In this document: piece by piece, positions 1 to 10,915 of the stretch
How positions within the stretch are numbered: the stretch's first letter is position 1
Layout: each line of letters starts with the position of its first letter
Assembly (NCBI GenBank): GCA_949358305.1
Contig: OX442318.1
Span: forward strand, 12,568,517-12,632,516
Direction of reading: 5' to 3'
Source: Strigamia acuminata
Lineage: Eukaryota > Arthropoda > Chilopoda > Geophilomorpha > Linotaeniidae
DNA: 64,000 nt
The notes under the pieces: model-generated
What the model was told of the DNA's origin: nothing
The model's input: the letters and a program-made list of their open reading frames with translations, nothing else
Databases searched by the model: none
Made by a program: the position numbers and the translations under genes

Positions 1-2776
1 GCCAGAAAACAATATCAGTGCATGTTGCCAAAATATTGACAACAAACTACACTGTGATACTTTGAGCAAAAAGCTAAAAGAATGCTACAGCGCTTTAGTT
101 CTACCCAAAGTTGCGTGGCTAAATACGGGAAATGATTTGTCATTGATTGAACATTATGCAAGATTACGACTTACAAAGTCGAATGAATCAATAGAATTGG
201 AAGAAATCTTTCACCCAGAGAATGGTAAAAATCCAATGCGAATACTGATTGAAGCTCAACCGGGATACGGCAAAACAACACTGGCGACCAAACTCATTTT
301 CAATTGGGGAACCAATAAGGAATACACGCAGTTCAAATTCGCCTTCTTTATCCCGTTGCAAGAAATTCAACAACGAAGTATCGACGATGCAATTGTGCAA
401 ACCGCAATCAAGTGTGGTTTTAAGGGCAGCACCGATGTTGTTCAAATGATAAATCGTCACGAGAAGGAAACGCTTTTCGTAATGGACGGACTGGACGAAA
501 TATCGCCGGATAAAAGAAACGAAATCATGAAAATATTGTTCAAGCATCTGTTCAATGAAGTAACTGTAGTCGTGACATGCAGAACGGGCTTGTTCGAGTT
601 AAGCAAGGAAGAACACAGGCAGTTGTTCGGTTCAACCACTTTCCGCACCAACTTCAGTGATAAGCAGATTTGCATACTAGGAATACAAAGTGAGGAAGAC
701 AAACGACAATTTTTACTTAAATTCATTCCGGCAGAAAAGGTGGATCAAGTTGATAAAGTTATACCACCAGGACTTGAATTATTCGATTCACCGTTAATTC
801 TCATGTTGGTACCAGTGATATTTGAATACGACGAAAACATCGACCAAATCTCAACCACAACGATGCTTTTTAAGAAGTTATTCAATTGTGTTTTGAAGCA
901 CAGTTATGCAAAACGGAAACTAGATATCGATAGTGACTTCGACCTTTTTAGTTTTGATTCATCGCCCAACACAATTCAGAAACTTCTTAAAGACTTTGGT
1001 GCATTGTGCGTTCAGCGAATAGTGGGAAATGACCTGAAGTTTCAATGTGACGACTTGACCGAGGAAATCTATCAACTTGGCTTTTTAGTTTATCATAAAC
1101 AGATGACATCATTTTCATCAAAAACTTATTACGCACCACTGCACTTGTTAATTGCAGAATTTGCAGCTGCATTTTCGCTGTGGGTGGACTTCAAACTCCA
1201 GGACTCCACACTAACACAACATGTTTTCGAGCCAATTATGAGTCACTTTATTCGGATTGATCGAACATCCCAAGTTATGCCATTTATCGCAAGCTTAATG
1301 GGAGATGATTTTGACGCGTTGTTGTGCCAAATCAACTCATTTCGACACTTCTTTTGTGCCTCTCAGGCTTCCCTAATAAATCTAATTAGAGAATGTTCAC
1401 TAACCACAATTTCTACAAGCAAATTTCTACAAGATTTTACTCCTTCATTGTTCTATTTGAAACGTGACGATGTAATAAACAACCGTCTAAGTGCATGCAA
1501 AGCATTACTCAAATATGGATTCAAGTGCGGTAAAATTAAAGCAATTAAAATGTATGAACAAATTCCATCAGAATTATTCGCAGATGAAATTGTGACTTGT
1601 TTGAAACTGCTTCTTATAAACAAAACAGGCATATGGTTTCATGCATGGTCAAATGTACCCTGCAAAATGCAAGAATATCTTTCACGCCATATACCATTTG
1701 ACGGAACATTGGATGAGTGTTTACATTACGTTGCGTCATCACAAGTTGAATCGTGTCATGTCACGTGCCGTGATTCATCATCTTCTGCAAATTTTTTGGA
1801 ATTGACAATGAACGAACAATTTTTCAGCAATATCCGATATCGTTACTTAGCTATTTCAATAGGGACAGATTCTGAAAAACAAGGTGTCACCAAACTGATG
1901 GAAAATAATCAAATTCAGCAACTGAATCTTACTGCAAACGGTGTGTTAGATATGACCGAGTTTTCTTTCGCTGCTGCTCAATCTACATATTTGAATCACT
2001 TACATTTGAATAGCTTCAAAATTGATTTTTACGGTCTAACCAATGGTGGAACTAAGCATTACGATTCCTTGAGCCTAACAAATTGCATTTTAACTTGCAA
2101 ACAACCATTACGGACAAACTATTGCCACAGCGTGAGTATTGCAAATTCATTCAATACTGACGCAATGGTTTCGATCAAACCAGCAGCTTCCTTCTCTTAT
2201 CATTGCCTGGATATGGGTTATTTGAAAGACGAATATCCTAATTGGTCCGGGTTTGACAGTGTTACACATTTTTCATTAATAGTGCAAAATGAGTTTGTTT
2301 TTAAGATGAATTTCATTACGGACTTCAATAATCTGCAAACATTATGCATTGTCCTAATAAATCTATCTGACTATGAGGAAAAAATAGCAAAGTGCATCCA
2401 GCATCTCCCAATTAAAAAACTGATCATTCGGAAAACTTATCCTACCACGTTTAATTCAAAATTGTTCAAGTACATGAACGATTTGTGGGCAAAGGATAAA
2501 AACTGTCATTTAAAAACCATCGATTTTGCTTTTGTAGACCCTTCTGAGTCAGAAGTGCAGGACTTGATGGAGGGACTCGAATGCAAGTATTGGGATCAAG
2601 TCAATTTTATTACCTACGATATACGATCATTGCGTCTTGAAAAATACATCTCCAATCATGACATAACGTATTCCAGTTTGTTTGAGAAATTTATACAAAA
2701 TGAAACTGACAACGATTACTATTTACATTTTTATGACTGCTGCTATTTACATTTACTTTCTATAAGAAGAAAATAA
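1..2776 (+). CDS. NACHT-domain NLR-like protein A, copy 1 (A1), 5' end outside the window
   Basis: This is the large 3' coding exon of a NACHT-ATPase receptor; the first coding exon lies left of the window. The frame is open from base 2 (first residues PENNISACC) and ends at TAA 2774-2776. In the frame counted from base 62, where codon 1 is TTG and not a real start, the P-loop AQPGYGKTT lies near residues 65-73, Walker B LFVMDGLDE at 138-146 and sensor TCRTG at 172-176. The rest, about 700 residues, is helical NACHT-associated sequence and then irregular leucine-rich-like segments. NACHT proteins are ATP-driven oligomerising sensors, usually of innate immunity; the ligand here is unknown. The first P-loop glycine is Ala, which the loose [GA]xxxxGK[ST] pattern allows. 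Its N-terminal third differs from A2 and A3, while the middle and C-terminus match A3 almost exactly. Confidence 0.88.
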   Translation, partial: PENNISACCQNIDNKLHCDTLSKKLKECYSALVLPKVAWLNTGNDLSLIEHYARLRLTKSNESIELEEIFHPENGKNPMRILIEAQPGYGKTTLATKLIFNWGTNKEYTQFKFAFFIPLQEIQQRSIDDAIVQTAIKCGFKGSTDVVQMINRHEKETLFVMDGLDEISPDKRNEIMKILFKHLFNEVTVVVTCRTGLFELSKEEHRQLFGSTTFRTNFSDKQICILGIQSEEDKRQFLLKFIPAEKVDQVDKVIPPGLELFDSPLILMLVPVIFEYDENIDQISTTTMLFKKLFNCVLKHSYAKRKLDIDSDFDLFSFDSSPNTIQKLLKDFGALCVQRIVGNDLKFQCDDLTEEIYQLGFLVYHKQMTSFSSKTYYAPLHLLIAEFAAAFSLWVDFKLQDSTLTQHVFEPIMSHFIRIDRTSQVMPFIASLMGDDFDALLCQINSFRHFFCASQASLINLIRECSLTTISTSKFLQDFTPSLFYLKRDDVINNRLSACKALLKYGFKCGKIKAIKMYEQIPSELFADEIVTCLKLLLINKTGIWFHAWSNVPCKMQEYLSRHIPFDGTLDECLHYVASSQVESCHVTCRDSSSSANFLELTMNEQFFSNIRYRYLAISIGTDSEKQGVTKLMENNQIQQLNLTANGVLDMTEFSFAAAQSTYLNHLHLNSFKIDFYGLTNGGTKHYDSLSLTNCILTCKQPLRTNYCHSVSIANSFNTDAMVSIKPAASFSYHCLDMGYLKDEYPNWSGFDSVTHFSLIVQNEFVFKMNFITDFNNLQTLCIVLINLSDYEEKIAKCIQHLPIKKLIIRKTYPTTFNSKLFKYMNDLWAKDKNCHLKTIDFAFVDPSESEVQDLMEGLECKYWDQVNFITYDIRSLRLEKYISNHDITYSSLFEKFIQNETDNDYYLHFYDCCYLHLLSIRRK

Positions 2777-3719
2777 CAAAACGTATTTCAAGATGGCCTG
2801 ATCAACAGTAATGAAATAATTTTTCTCGTGCTCGCATCAACACAGTGAACATAAACTTTCAATCACGTCAGCCCAAAACTTCATTCCAAAGTACCGTACA
2901 CCAAGTACCAAACACCAACACCCGGAACAACTGAGTAAATCAAAATCCATGTCAAAACTATTTCGCAAATAAATTAAAATTAAACGAATAAAAAACTTGG
3001 TTGAATTCCTCACCTTTTGTTTGTCCGTGTACTTCGGCTATGTCGTTTGAATTTCAACAATCTCAGAATCTCAACAGAAATCTCGCGCGATTTGCCAGTT
3101 TAACATCTAAAATAACAAATCATGTTTTTTTTCTCAAATCATGGGATTACATCATACTTTTATTAGTGGTAAATGGATCGACTCATCCAGGATTCAACTC
3201 ACTTCGTAGTTCGGTGAACAACGCCATAAGACAGTACCGCCATCTTGCGTCAAAATGTATTACTTCGGTTAACCGGCTGCTAGATTTCCGTAGATTTCGC
3301 AGTCAAGTCTAAAAAAAATATAAAAAGAAAAGCTATTTTATTTCTGTTCGATAAAATATTTCAACATCTTCAGCAAAATTACATCGTTAAATTTATTTAT
3401 TTATTTTTAATTTGCTATATCTTGAGATTTTATGACATCACACTCAACTTTTACGGCGATAAAAGCAATGCTCTCCCGAATGCTCGTGAAATACTCGATA
3501 GAATACTAGAAAAATAAATAAATAAAAACCATAAACACTACAAAATTAATTCCAAACCAACCAAATCAAAACCCAATCCATTTCACACAATTTTCCACAC
3601 TAAAAATCCATCCAAAAAACATCGAAACCCGAATCTGCGCAAACCGTGTGCGCAGTGCACCCAAGTAACCATGGCGGATTCCTGGTTTTAATGTGGAGGA
3701 GCGACGTCTGACCTGAACC
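2777..3719 (+). other. A1 3' UTR and presumed promoter of synaptogyrin exon 1 copy 1
   Basis: No coding gene is supported here. AATAAA signals at 2968-2973 and 2987-2992 probably end the A1 transcript. The rest runs up to the synaptogyrin start codon and should contain its promoter: an ATGGCGG motif (YY1-like) lies near 3671, and a GC-rich patch with TGCGCA-type pairs near 3636-3656 could bind NRF1. A reading frame at 3001-3312 exists in all three copies, but it starts with TTG and resembles nothing I recognise. Confidence 0.5.
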
Positions 3720-3818
3720 ATGAACGGCGGTGCTTACGGAGCGGGCAAAGCGGGGGTCGCCTTCGACCCCATCACGTTTGTACAAAGACCACAAGTTATC
3801 CTTCGTCTACTCAGTTGG
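3720..3818 (+). pseudogene. Orphan synaptogyrin exon 1, copy 1
   Basis: An ATG opens 33 codons (MNGGAYGAG ... AFDPITFVQRPQ ... LRLLSW) followed by GTTAGT, a phase-0 donor. This is the cytoplasmic N-terminus of synaptogyrin; AFDP followed by an RPQ-x-LR-x-LSW pattern is typical of the family. The 99 bases are identical to the copies at 29403 and 55153. Exons 2-5 do not follow, because the tandem unit ends inside intron 1 at 5807. It is either a dead exon or an alternative first exon that could splice to exon 2 about 53 kb downstream. Confidence 0.85.
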
Positions 3819-4350
3819 GTTAGTACCAACCACACAATCCATTCATTCACTCCCCATTTCCCCCTTTAACTGTCACTTCCGCATCAAAACACATTCGCTC
3901 CCGATCGCTCGCTCCGAGCACTCTCTCTTTAATTCCACCTCGCCCGCTTCAATTACATTAATATCACTCGTGTATTTCCTTAGATCGCCGCAAATTTCTC
4001 GATCAACGTTGTCAAGAATGGAGAATGTAGGTTATTTATTGATTTTTCTCGCAGTTGGCCAGGCGCAACTACTGCATCATTGCATCTCCAGGTGGCGTTG
4101 GGTACTCGAAGGGTTGTGTGCACAGCTGCAGTCAAAGTTTCTGATATCTTCCAGATTCCAGGTTGAGAAGAGAAGAGTGACACAGCAAAACAATATGATA
4201 AAAAGCTGATAAATAATCGGCCACAATTGTATTTTGCAGTTTAAATACAGGGGACCCCCCAAACTTAATGCTATTCTTTTGTTCCAGAAAAAAACACCGG
4301 AATGTGAACTCACAAGAAGTGAATACCCATACGGCACCGAAATTTTACCT

Positions 4351-4660
4351 TATTACCCCGCTTTAAGCCGCATGCCGCTGTCTATCTATGGGATTACCAA
4401 CTTTTAGTAGTTTTGGTCATAAAGCTTCTACCGGCAAGAGTCCGAATGAATAATTATGTTGGAATTTGGGCCAGAATTTTGTTTTTTCTTGATATTCTGA
4501 AGGTAATTATTAAAATTTGGGTAAATTTATGGAAATTTAGGCCAATTTCTTACATCTAAAAACGCTTTTTAACCTTGTTTTGGTTCAATTCTCATTTTTA
4601 CCGGCAGTCTGGTCAAATTTGAGTTCCGGTATACCAGCATACAGCTTAAAGCGGGGTACT
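4351..4660. mobile_element. TIR miniature element, CCCCGCTTTAAGC family
   Basis: It begins TATTACCCCGCTTTAAGC and ends GCTTAAAGCGGGGTA, a terminal inverted repeat of about 17 bp. There is no coding capacity, so it is a MITE. Relatives lie at 13462-13864 and 58184-58551, and unit copies at 30059-30368 and 55784-56093. The superfamily was not determined. Confidence 0.75.
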
Positions 4661-4819
4661 ACGGTACGAAAATTGTCTTGGAAGAGCCAAAACTAGATTT
4701 TACTGCGGTCCTGGTTGCTGTCGATGTTGCATGACCTCTTATGAAGGGAATACGTCGAATACTTCGACTTTATGATGCTGTAGTGGAGGATACACACCGT
4801 GTCAGGGGGTCAACATAAC

Positions 4820-4930
4820 TACTGTATTTCTTCGATTCTAAGACGCCGTCGATTGTAAGACACTCCTTGTTTTTAGAGATATTTATTTATATTGGGAAAA
4901 AGTGCATCTTAGCTTCGAAGAAATATGGTA
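4820..4930. mobile_element. Short (111 bp) TIR element, TTCTTCGATTCTAAGAC family
   Basis: The left end TACTGTATTTCTTCGATTCT mirrors the right end CTTCGAAGAAATATGGTA. Relatives are at 58565-58670 and, more diverged, 59193-59437; unit copies are near 30528-30638 and 56221-56331. It is noncoding and could fold into one hairpin. Confidence 0.6.
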
Positions 4931-5807
4931 AGGTCAATTTAGCTACTTCCTTTTTCTCAGGAGCCAGTGTATCTATTTTGCAAATACGGGCTAAGAAATT
5001 GAGGCGTCGTGCATAAATTTTCAGGCGCCGTGGAGACCCGGCTACCCCAGCATCGTGCTTGTGTTACTTTCGCAGGGTTATTGCAAATCAACAAATACTG
5101 AACCGCGTTATAAAGATAGTCTCGGTCAAATCCGTAAGCAATTAGGTAAAAATCGTATTTGAAGTTTCGTAGTTAAAAATTGGAGAAAAAAGTCAAATCG
5201 GTCATAGCAAGAGGTCTTGATTAAGGGCCTCATTTGCCGGGTTCTTTATCTGGTCCTGCAATTAACTTTAGATTGTCAAAACTTCAATTTTTGATGAGCT
5301 TCTCTATCGCTTAATGCTTACACTGATATTTCAGCACTTTAATGGTGATAAAAATCTTTTATGCATTAGGAGTAATCTAGTGATCTTGAGCTTAGTGATT
5401 GTATTTTTGCATGCTTGGAAAATTTTAAATGAATTTATTGCATACATTGGCCACAAAAGCACTTTAAATAAGGATATTTGTAGAAGAAAAAATGTTATCA
5501 ATGATTTTATATTCCACAAATGTTCACATTGAAGAAGAATCATTAAATTTTAATGGTTTAAAGTATAAATTTCATTTCATTCTAATTTAAAATGTTCAAT
5601 ATTAAAATCTAATTACATATTTGTTATATGTTTTAGAAAAGTTAATCTGATTTTTCAACCAGAAACTAGAGCAAGGCTCCAGGGACCCCAAAAAAAATAA
5701 GTCGGGCGTTAAAAAATAATTTCAGAATTGAGATTTCATGAGGATGTTGTAACTGCAAGCTTGTTTTTCATTTTAATCTAATTTAATGATGTAAAGAAAT
5801 ATTATCT

Positions 5808-6022
5808 ATATTTATCTATATATTATCTGTATGGTAAATACATTAATTTTTCGTGTGGGAAACATAGGGCAACAGTAAAAGCTTTCTGAACGCACAATGA
5901 TCAAAAATTAATTCAAAACCTCAAATTAGTAATGAATCCGATGCATTTCTGGCAGCCACTTTATTTTATCATTTATTATCAGTAAATGTTTAATTTGTAT
6001 ACCTATTTTATATACCTAGATA
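5808..6022. repeat. MITE right end plus flank, related to 22205-22464
   Basis: Starting at the unit junction, the sequence matches the right end of the TATA-rich element at 21872-22262 (GTAAATACATTAATTTTTCG then TGTGGGAAACAT). The match continues about 160 bp beyond the element, so an older segmental copy is shared between the 5' regions of gene B and of the orphan NLR exon. The left part of the element is missing. Confidence 0.65.
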
Positions 6023-6435
6023 TCGGAACAGAGTATAATTAATGATTTTCATATTTATTCTTAGAAATTAAAGCTTTAATTTTCCTAGTTTTATCTAATG
6101 TTGTGCGTTCAACGATGACGTAAAACTTCCGAAGAGATAAAATAGATGTGGTTTATTAAATTCCAGATTACAATTCTGGATCAAGCTCGCAAAGTGCCTT
6201 CGATTTTCTTAATCCAATAATATTAAAATAAAAATGTGTTTTCATTTCCTGTTCCAGGCTGCTTCCGTTTGATAACGAATAAAGAGAACACGTAATTTCC
6301 TCCTGTAAGCCGAGGCACAAAAATCCTGGTCTGACCATCAAAACAAAGTGCGTGGTTCAGTGTCTGAGTTTGTACGAAAAACGAGCAGGAGCAATAAGCT
6401 GACAACAGAATAAGTAAGTTCTTTTACATACTAAA

Positions 6436-6609
6436 ATGTCCATAGAAGAATCCACTGATTATTTCAACTACCGTATTAGCAAATGCAAACCATCTACTTG
6501 TACATCAACCACACACGTCACTTTCACCATTCAAAGTGCAAAACCTGTCTCAACTCGTCTAGGAAGTTTACAGTCCATTCCAATGTTTGTCCTATGTAAA
6601 CAAACATAA
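6436..6609 (+). pseudogene. Possible decayed upstream coding exon of gene B1
   Basis: An ATG opens 57 codons ending in TAA 6607-6609. Its middle (FTIQSAKPVS) matches exon 3 of gene C (LIIESAKPVS) in protein and DNA, so this is the homologous N-terminal exon. The TAA is in the same frame as the next coding part of B (ATG 6661), so the exon cannot read through. It may be a relic of a longer N-terminus or a 5' leader ORF. Confidence 0.5.
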
Positions 6610-6660
6610 AAGAATACCCAAGATAGCGGACAGAACTTTCACATTAGCTCCGCAGCAAAC

Positions 6661-9591
6661 ATGACGTCAACTGTGAATTTATCTCACATGTTCATTAAAT
6701 GTAAAAAGGAGAATTATGGTTAGTATTTGCATTTTAATTCATTTACAAACATGTGTAGTAAAACAGATTTTTTAAAACAAACAGATTTTTTAACAACTGA
6801 CCAATGTTGCAAAAACAAGGACAGTGACGATCGACATTCCTGTGAGTGTTTCAAAGAAAAACTAAAAGACTTGTACAGTCAGTTAGCTCTACCAACAGTT
6901 GCATGGCTGGAAGAGGGACAGGATTTGTCGTTGGTTGAACATTATGCAAGACTAAAACTCACGGAATCAGACAGATCAATAGAATTGGGAGACATTTTCA
7001 AGCCAGTGAATGAGCAAATACCAACCCGAATACTGATCGAAGGGCAACTGGGAAACGGAAAAACAACATTGGCGACCAAACTTGCCTTCGATTGGGCAAA
7101 CAACGAGGATTACATTAGCAATTTCAAATTCGCTTTCGTTATCCCATTAAGAGAAATACAACAACAAAGTGTCAATGACATAGTTTTACGAATAGCAAAT
7201 TTCTGTGGATTTGAGGACCGCGATTACCATGGCCGCAGCAATGTGATTCAAATGCTAAATTTTCATGAGAAAGAAGTCCTTTTCATACTGGATGGACTAG
7301 ACGAAATATCGATTGAACAAAGATTCACAATTTTGAAAATATTATATAGATGTGTGTTCAGTGAAGTAACTGTAGTTGCGACATGCAAAACAGGCTTGTT
7401 CGAGCTGACGAACGAAGAACGCGGACAATTGTTCGGAACCTTCAACATGAACCCTAACTTCAGTGATAAGAAAATTAGCTTGTTAGGGATTCCAAGTTTG
7501 AAAGAAAAACGACTGTTCTTGTATAAATTTATGCCAGCAGACGTAATCTATGAAGTTGACAAGTGTTTAACACTAGGGCTCAAATTCTTTGATTCACCGT
7601 TAGTTCTAATAACAATACCAATAATATTTGAAGTAAACGGGTACATCGATATCGGATACATCGCAACAAAAACAGAACTGAACAAACAAGTGTTCAATTC
7701 TATTTTGAAGCACAGTTGTGCAGAACGTGAACAAGCAATCGAAAGAGATTTCGACCTTTTTCGTTTCGATTCATCGCCCAACTCATTTCAGCAGCATCTT
7801 CACCTCTTTGGAATATTATCATTTCAAAAAATAGTCGAAAAGGATTTGACGTTTGAAATTAACGATTTGACCAGCAAAATTTATAACCTCGGTTTTCTAA
7901 CACATCACAGACAAATGACGTTTTTTCAATCGTTTTTTCAATCAAAAACTTACTACGAACCATTACAATTATCAACTCTGGAATTTGCAGCTGCATTTGC
8001 TGTTTGGATGGAGTTCCAACTCGAAGAGTCCGCAAAGACAGAAAACCTCGTAAAGCAAATTCTCAGCCATTTTGTTGAAAGCAGAGGAACATCGGATATT
8101 ATGCCATCTATCGCATACTTGATGGGAGATGATTTGGACCTGTTTTTGTGCCAAATCAACTCATTTAGACACTGGTTTCATTGCTCTTTTTTGTTTACAC
8201 TGCGCCTTTTCTCAGAATGTTCACGGTATTCAATGTATAGGTGCGAATACCTACGAGGTTTTATTTCTTCACACGTACGTTTGCCCAATACTGGCACGTT
8301 GAAAAATCAACTAACGGCATGCAAAGCATTACTGGAATACGGAATCGAATGCGGTAAAATCAAAACACTTGAAATTTCTCAAAATGTCCCATCAAAATTT
8401 TTCACAGATGAAATTGTGAATTGTTTGCAATTAAATCTTATAAAAACAAACGACGTTAAAGTCATTGCATGGTCAAATGCAGCCTGCAATTTGGAAAAAT
8501 ATTTTTCACGTCATATTCCATTTGATGAAACTCTGCACGAGTGTTTAGATTACGTCGCATCGTCACAAATCGAATCGTGTCTTCTAAAGTGTTCGCCATA
8601 TTCGGCACAATTTCTGCAATTGATAACGAAAGAAAAAACATTCAACAAAATCAGATATCGTTATTTACAAATTGAAATTACGACGGATGCTGAGAAACAA
8701 GTTGTTACAAAACTCCTCGAAAATAATCAAGTTCGACACCTGCTTGTTACTGGAAACAAAGAGTTGGACATGACTGAGTTTTCTTTCGCTGCTGCTCAAT
8801 CGACTTATTTGAATCGCTTACATTTGACAAACCTAAACATTGATTTGCACGTGCTTACTAATGGTGGAACTAAGCATTACGATTCCTTGTTCCTGACAAA
8901 ATGTGTTTTAACTTGCAAACGACGATTACCAACAAATTGGCGCGGCAATGTGTTTATTGAAAATTTATTCGACATTGGAGCGATGTGTTCGATCGAGCCG
9001 ACTTCTTTCGGTTCTCATTGCGTCGATATGAAATATCTGATAGAGAATTATCCTGACTGGACTGGATTTAACAGTGCTAAGCATTTGTCATTGCTTGTGG
9101 AATACGCTCACGTATTTGCGATGAATTACGTTTCGGTTTTCAAGAATCTGCACACTCTGTGCATCCAGCTGAAAAATCAATCGAACAATGACGAAATATT
9201 AGCGAAATGCGTCCAACGTCTTCCAATTGAAAAACTGATCGTTCAAAAATTCTCCGTTGATGAGTTTAGCTCAAAACTGTTCAAACACATGAACGATTTG
9301 TGTGAGAAGGAAAAAAAATGTCATTTAAAGGCTGTAGAGTTTGCTTTTTGTCACACTGCCGAGTCGGAAGTGCGGGACTTGATGTACGGACTCGATTGTA
9401 AGCACTGGGATCGAGTCAATTTAATTTCTTGGGAGTCAGAATTGCTAAAAATTGGAAACTACATCTCCAATTATAACGTAACACATTACAGCTTGTTTGA
9501 AAAAACTGTACAAGATGAAGCAGACAATGATTCTTATTCTTATTTTTATAACTATAACTTTAATCATTTATTTTCTATAACCAGAAAATAA
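6661..9591 (+). CDS. NACHT-domain NLR-like protein B, copy 1 (B1)
   Basis: Proposed exons are 6661-6718 (ATG, MTSTVNLSH) and 6767-9591, joined in phase 1, giving about 960 residues. An alternative acceptor at 6785 gives 954. The start is the first ATG after an in-frame TAA at 6607. The P-loop GQLGNGKTT lies near residues 112-120 and Walker B is LFILDGLDE. The sensor is TCKTG, with Lys where A and C have Arg. The C-terminal part resembles the leucine-rich-like part of A and C. By family it is a cytoplasmic ATP-dependent sensor; its ligand is unknown. AATAAA at 9645-9650 is a likely poly(A) signal. The intron is only 48 or 66 bases, so the 5' structure needs transcript support. It differs from B2 only in clustered sites between about 8400 and 9410. 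Confidence 0.85.
6719..6784 (+). other. Very short B1 intron with duplicated acceptor
   Basis: GTTAGTATT forms the donor. An 18-base direct duplication gives two ACAG acceptors, ending at 6766 and 6784, both in phase. The choice adds or removes six residues near the N-terminus. Pyrimidine content before the acceptors is poor. Confidence 0.5.
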
Positions 9592-10421
9592 CAAAACGTA
9601 TATTAAGATGAGCGATAGAAAAATCATAACTATATTAGCATAATAATAAAATAAGTTTTACTGCTTTTCTTTCAATTGATTGTGAACCTAACACCAAGTC
9701 ATGAATAAATACTGCTTGAATTTTTTTTTTTTTTTTATTTATTTATATATTGTATATCTGTCTTTGGCCCTGAACAACTTGTGATAAGAGATTGTTGTCA
9801 TGGTGACTATAAAAAGCCTGCAGGATGTTGCGCAGGATGTGGTGAGTCATATTCCATGAGAGGAACTTTCTTGTTTTAATGTTCTCAAGATATATTCTAC
9901 TCCTTTATACCAAAGACGAGTGTGTACGTGTGTACGTGATCAACTGAGCACTGGATTGGCTAGCGTTGCTGGCATGACGTCAAGAAGAATAATGGCGTCT
10001 CAGATCTGTACCGCAAAGCCCACACAATCTTTGCGCTTCAATGGTAAGTGGCAGATCAGCAGCCTTTTGATTTTAGACCAGCATACACTAACCTCAGTTT
10101 GAGAAGCACTGTTCTAATGAGAGCAGGTCATCAGCAAGGTTAGCCGTTGCTATCCTTTTATACTCTGGCTCAAGGTTACTTGAATACTACTGTATACTCT
10201 GGCTCACTATTAGATTGCTCCTTTTTCCCATTGCCCGAGCCATTTCACTTGCGTAGTAACACAAAAAATAGACCCAAACACCAGAAATGCATCACAATGT
10301 ACAAGTACAGACATTGTAATCGATTATCTATTGTTAGGAAATGGTTTGTCTCACATTGAGTCACTAGGTGACTGTCTGTATTGTGCAATTGACTCAGGTG
10401 ACCTGTCGAGTGTCACCGCAC
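9592..10421 (+). other. B1 3' UTR and intergenic sequence
   Basis: It holds the poly(A) signal at 9645-9650, a T-run near 9720-9736 and otherwise unremarkable AT-rich sequence. Short frames at 9920 and 10147 have no recognisable product. No gene is seen. Confidence 0.5.
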
Positions 10422-10425
10422 TTAA

Positions 10426-10915
10426 AGGTCAAGTGCACTGAGTGGGTTTTATTTTTTTTCTGATAGAGCCTAATAAAAAATTATTTTTCATGTTAAAAAA
10501 AAATAAAATTTGGGCCTTTATCATTGTTTAATAACAATCGCAATATCGGGTGTTGACAAGGCAAAGAATCAGAGGAGTATGACGTTGTCAGTTCTCTAGT
10601 TCAGTTGACCTGGAACTAGTTCCGAGCCTAGGGTGGATTCATAATGGCTGACCTTGATTGCGGGAGTTTAAAACTGTCTTTTGCGCATGCGCAGTCTGAT
10701 GCGCATGCGCAACAACACCACCACCAACCACCACAGAACTGATGACGTCGGACATCCAGCCAACAACCATGATGCATCACATTGAAAAAGTCAACTTTTT
10801 CAATTGTTATTAAACAGTGATAAAGGCCCAAATTTTATTTTTTTTTAACATGAAAAATATTTTTATATTAGGCTCTATCAGAAAAAAAATAAAACTCACT
10901 CAGTGCACTTGACCT
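10426..10915. mobile_element. TTAA-flanked TIR element with two NRF1-type palindromes
   Basis: AGGTCAAGTGCACTGAGTG at the left is mirrored at the right, and the arms continue for about 120 bp through CTGATAGAGCCTA and the A/T runs. TTAA flanks both ends (10422-10425 and 10916-10919), the target site expected of piggyBac-type transposition. It is noncoding. TGCGCATGCGCA occurs at 10682-10693 and 10700-10711, with a TGACGTC site near 10742. Confidence 0.75.

Larger units (their letters stand above)
3819..5807 (+). repeat. Truncated copy of synaptogyrin intron 1 (copy 1)
   Basis: Noncoding sequence matching 55252-57201, the start of the real intron 1. It holds a 310-bp TIR element (4351-4660), a 111-bp TIR element (4820-4930) and a dispersed repeat near 4950-5050. 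Similarity to the true intron stops after ATTATCT ending at 5807. Small frames inside it show no family resemblance. Confidence 0.8.

Noticed and set aside
3001-3312. 103-codon frame present in all three unit copies
   Set aside because: It starts with TTG, lies between the A poly(A) signals and the synaptogyrin start, and its conservation follows from the recent duplication of the whole unit.
3730-4209. 159-codon frame over synaptogyrin exon 1 and intron 1
   Set aside because: It reads exon 1 in the wrong frame and continues into the intron; the synaptogyrin frame explains the sequence.
10426-10915. Possible bacterial-type inverted repeat or terminator structures
   Set aside because: The long arms with TTAA duplications are better explained as a eukaryotic mobile element; the window has spliced animal genes.
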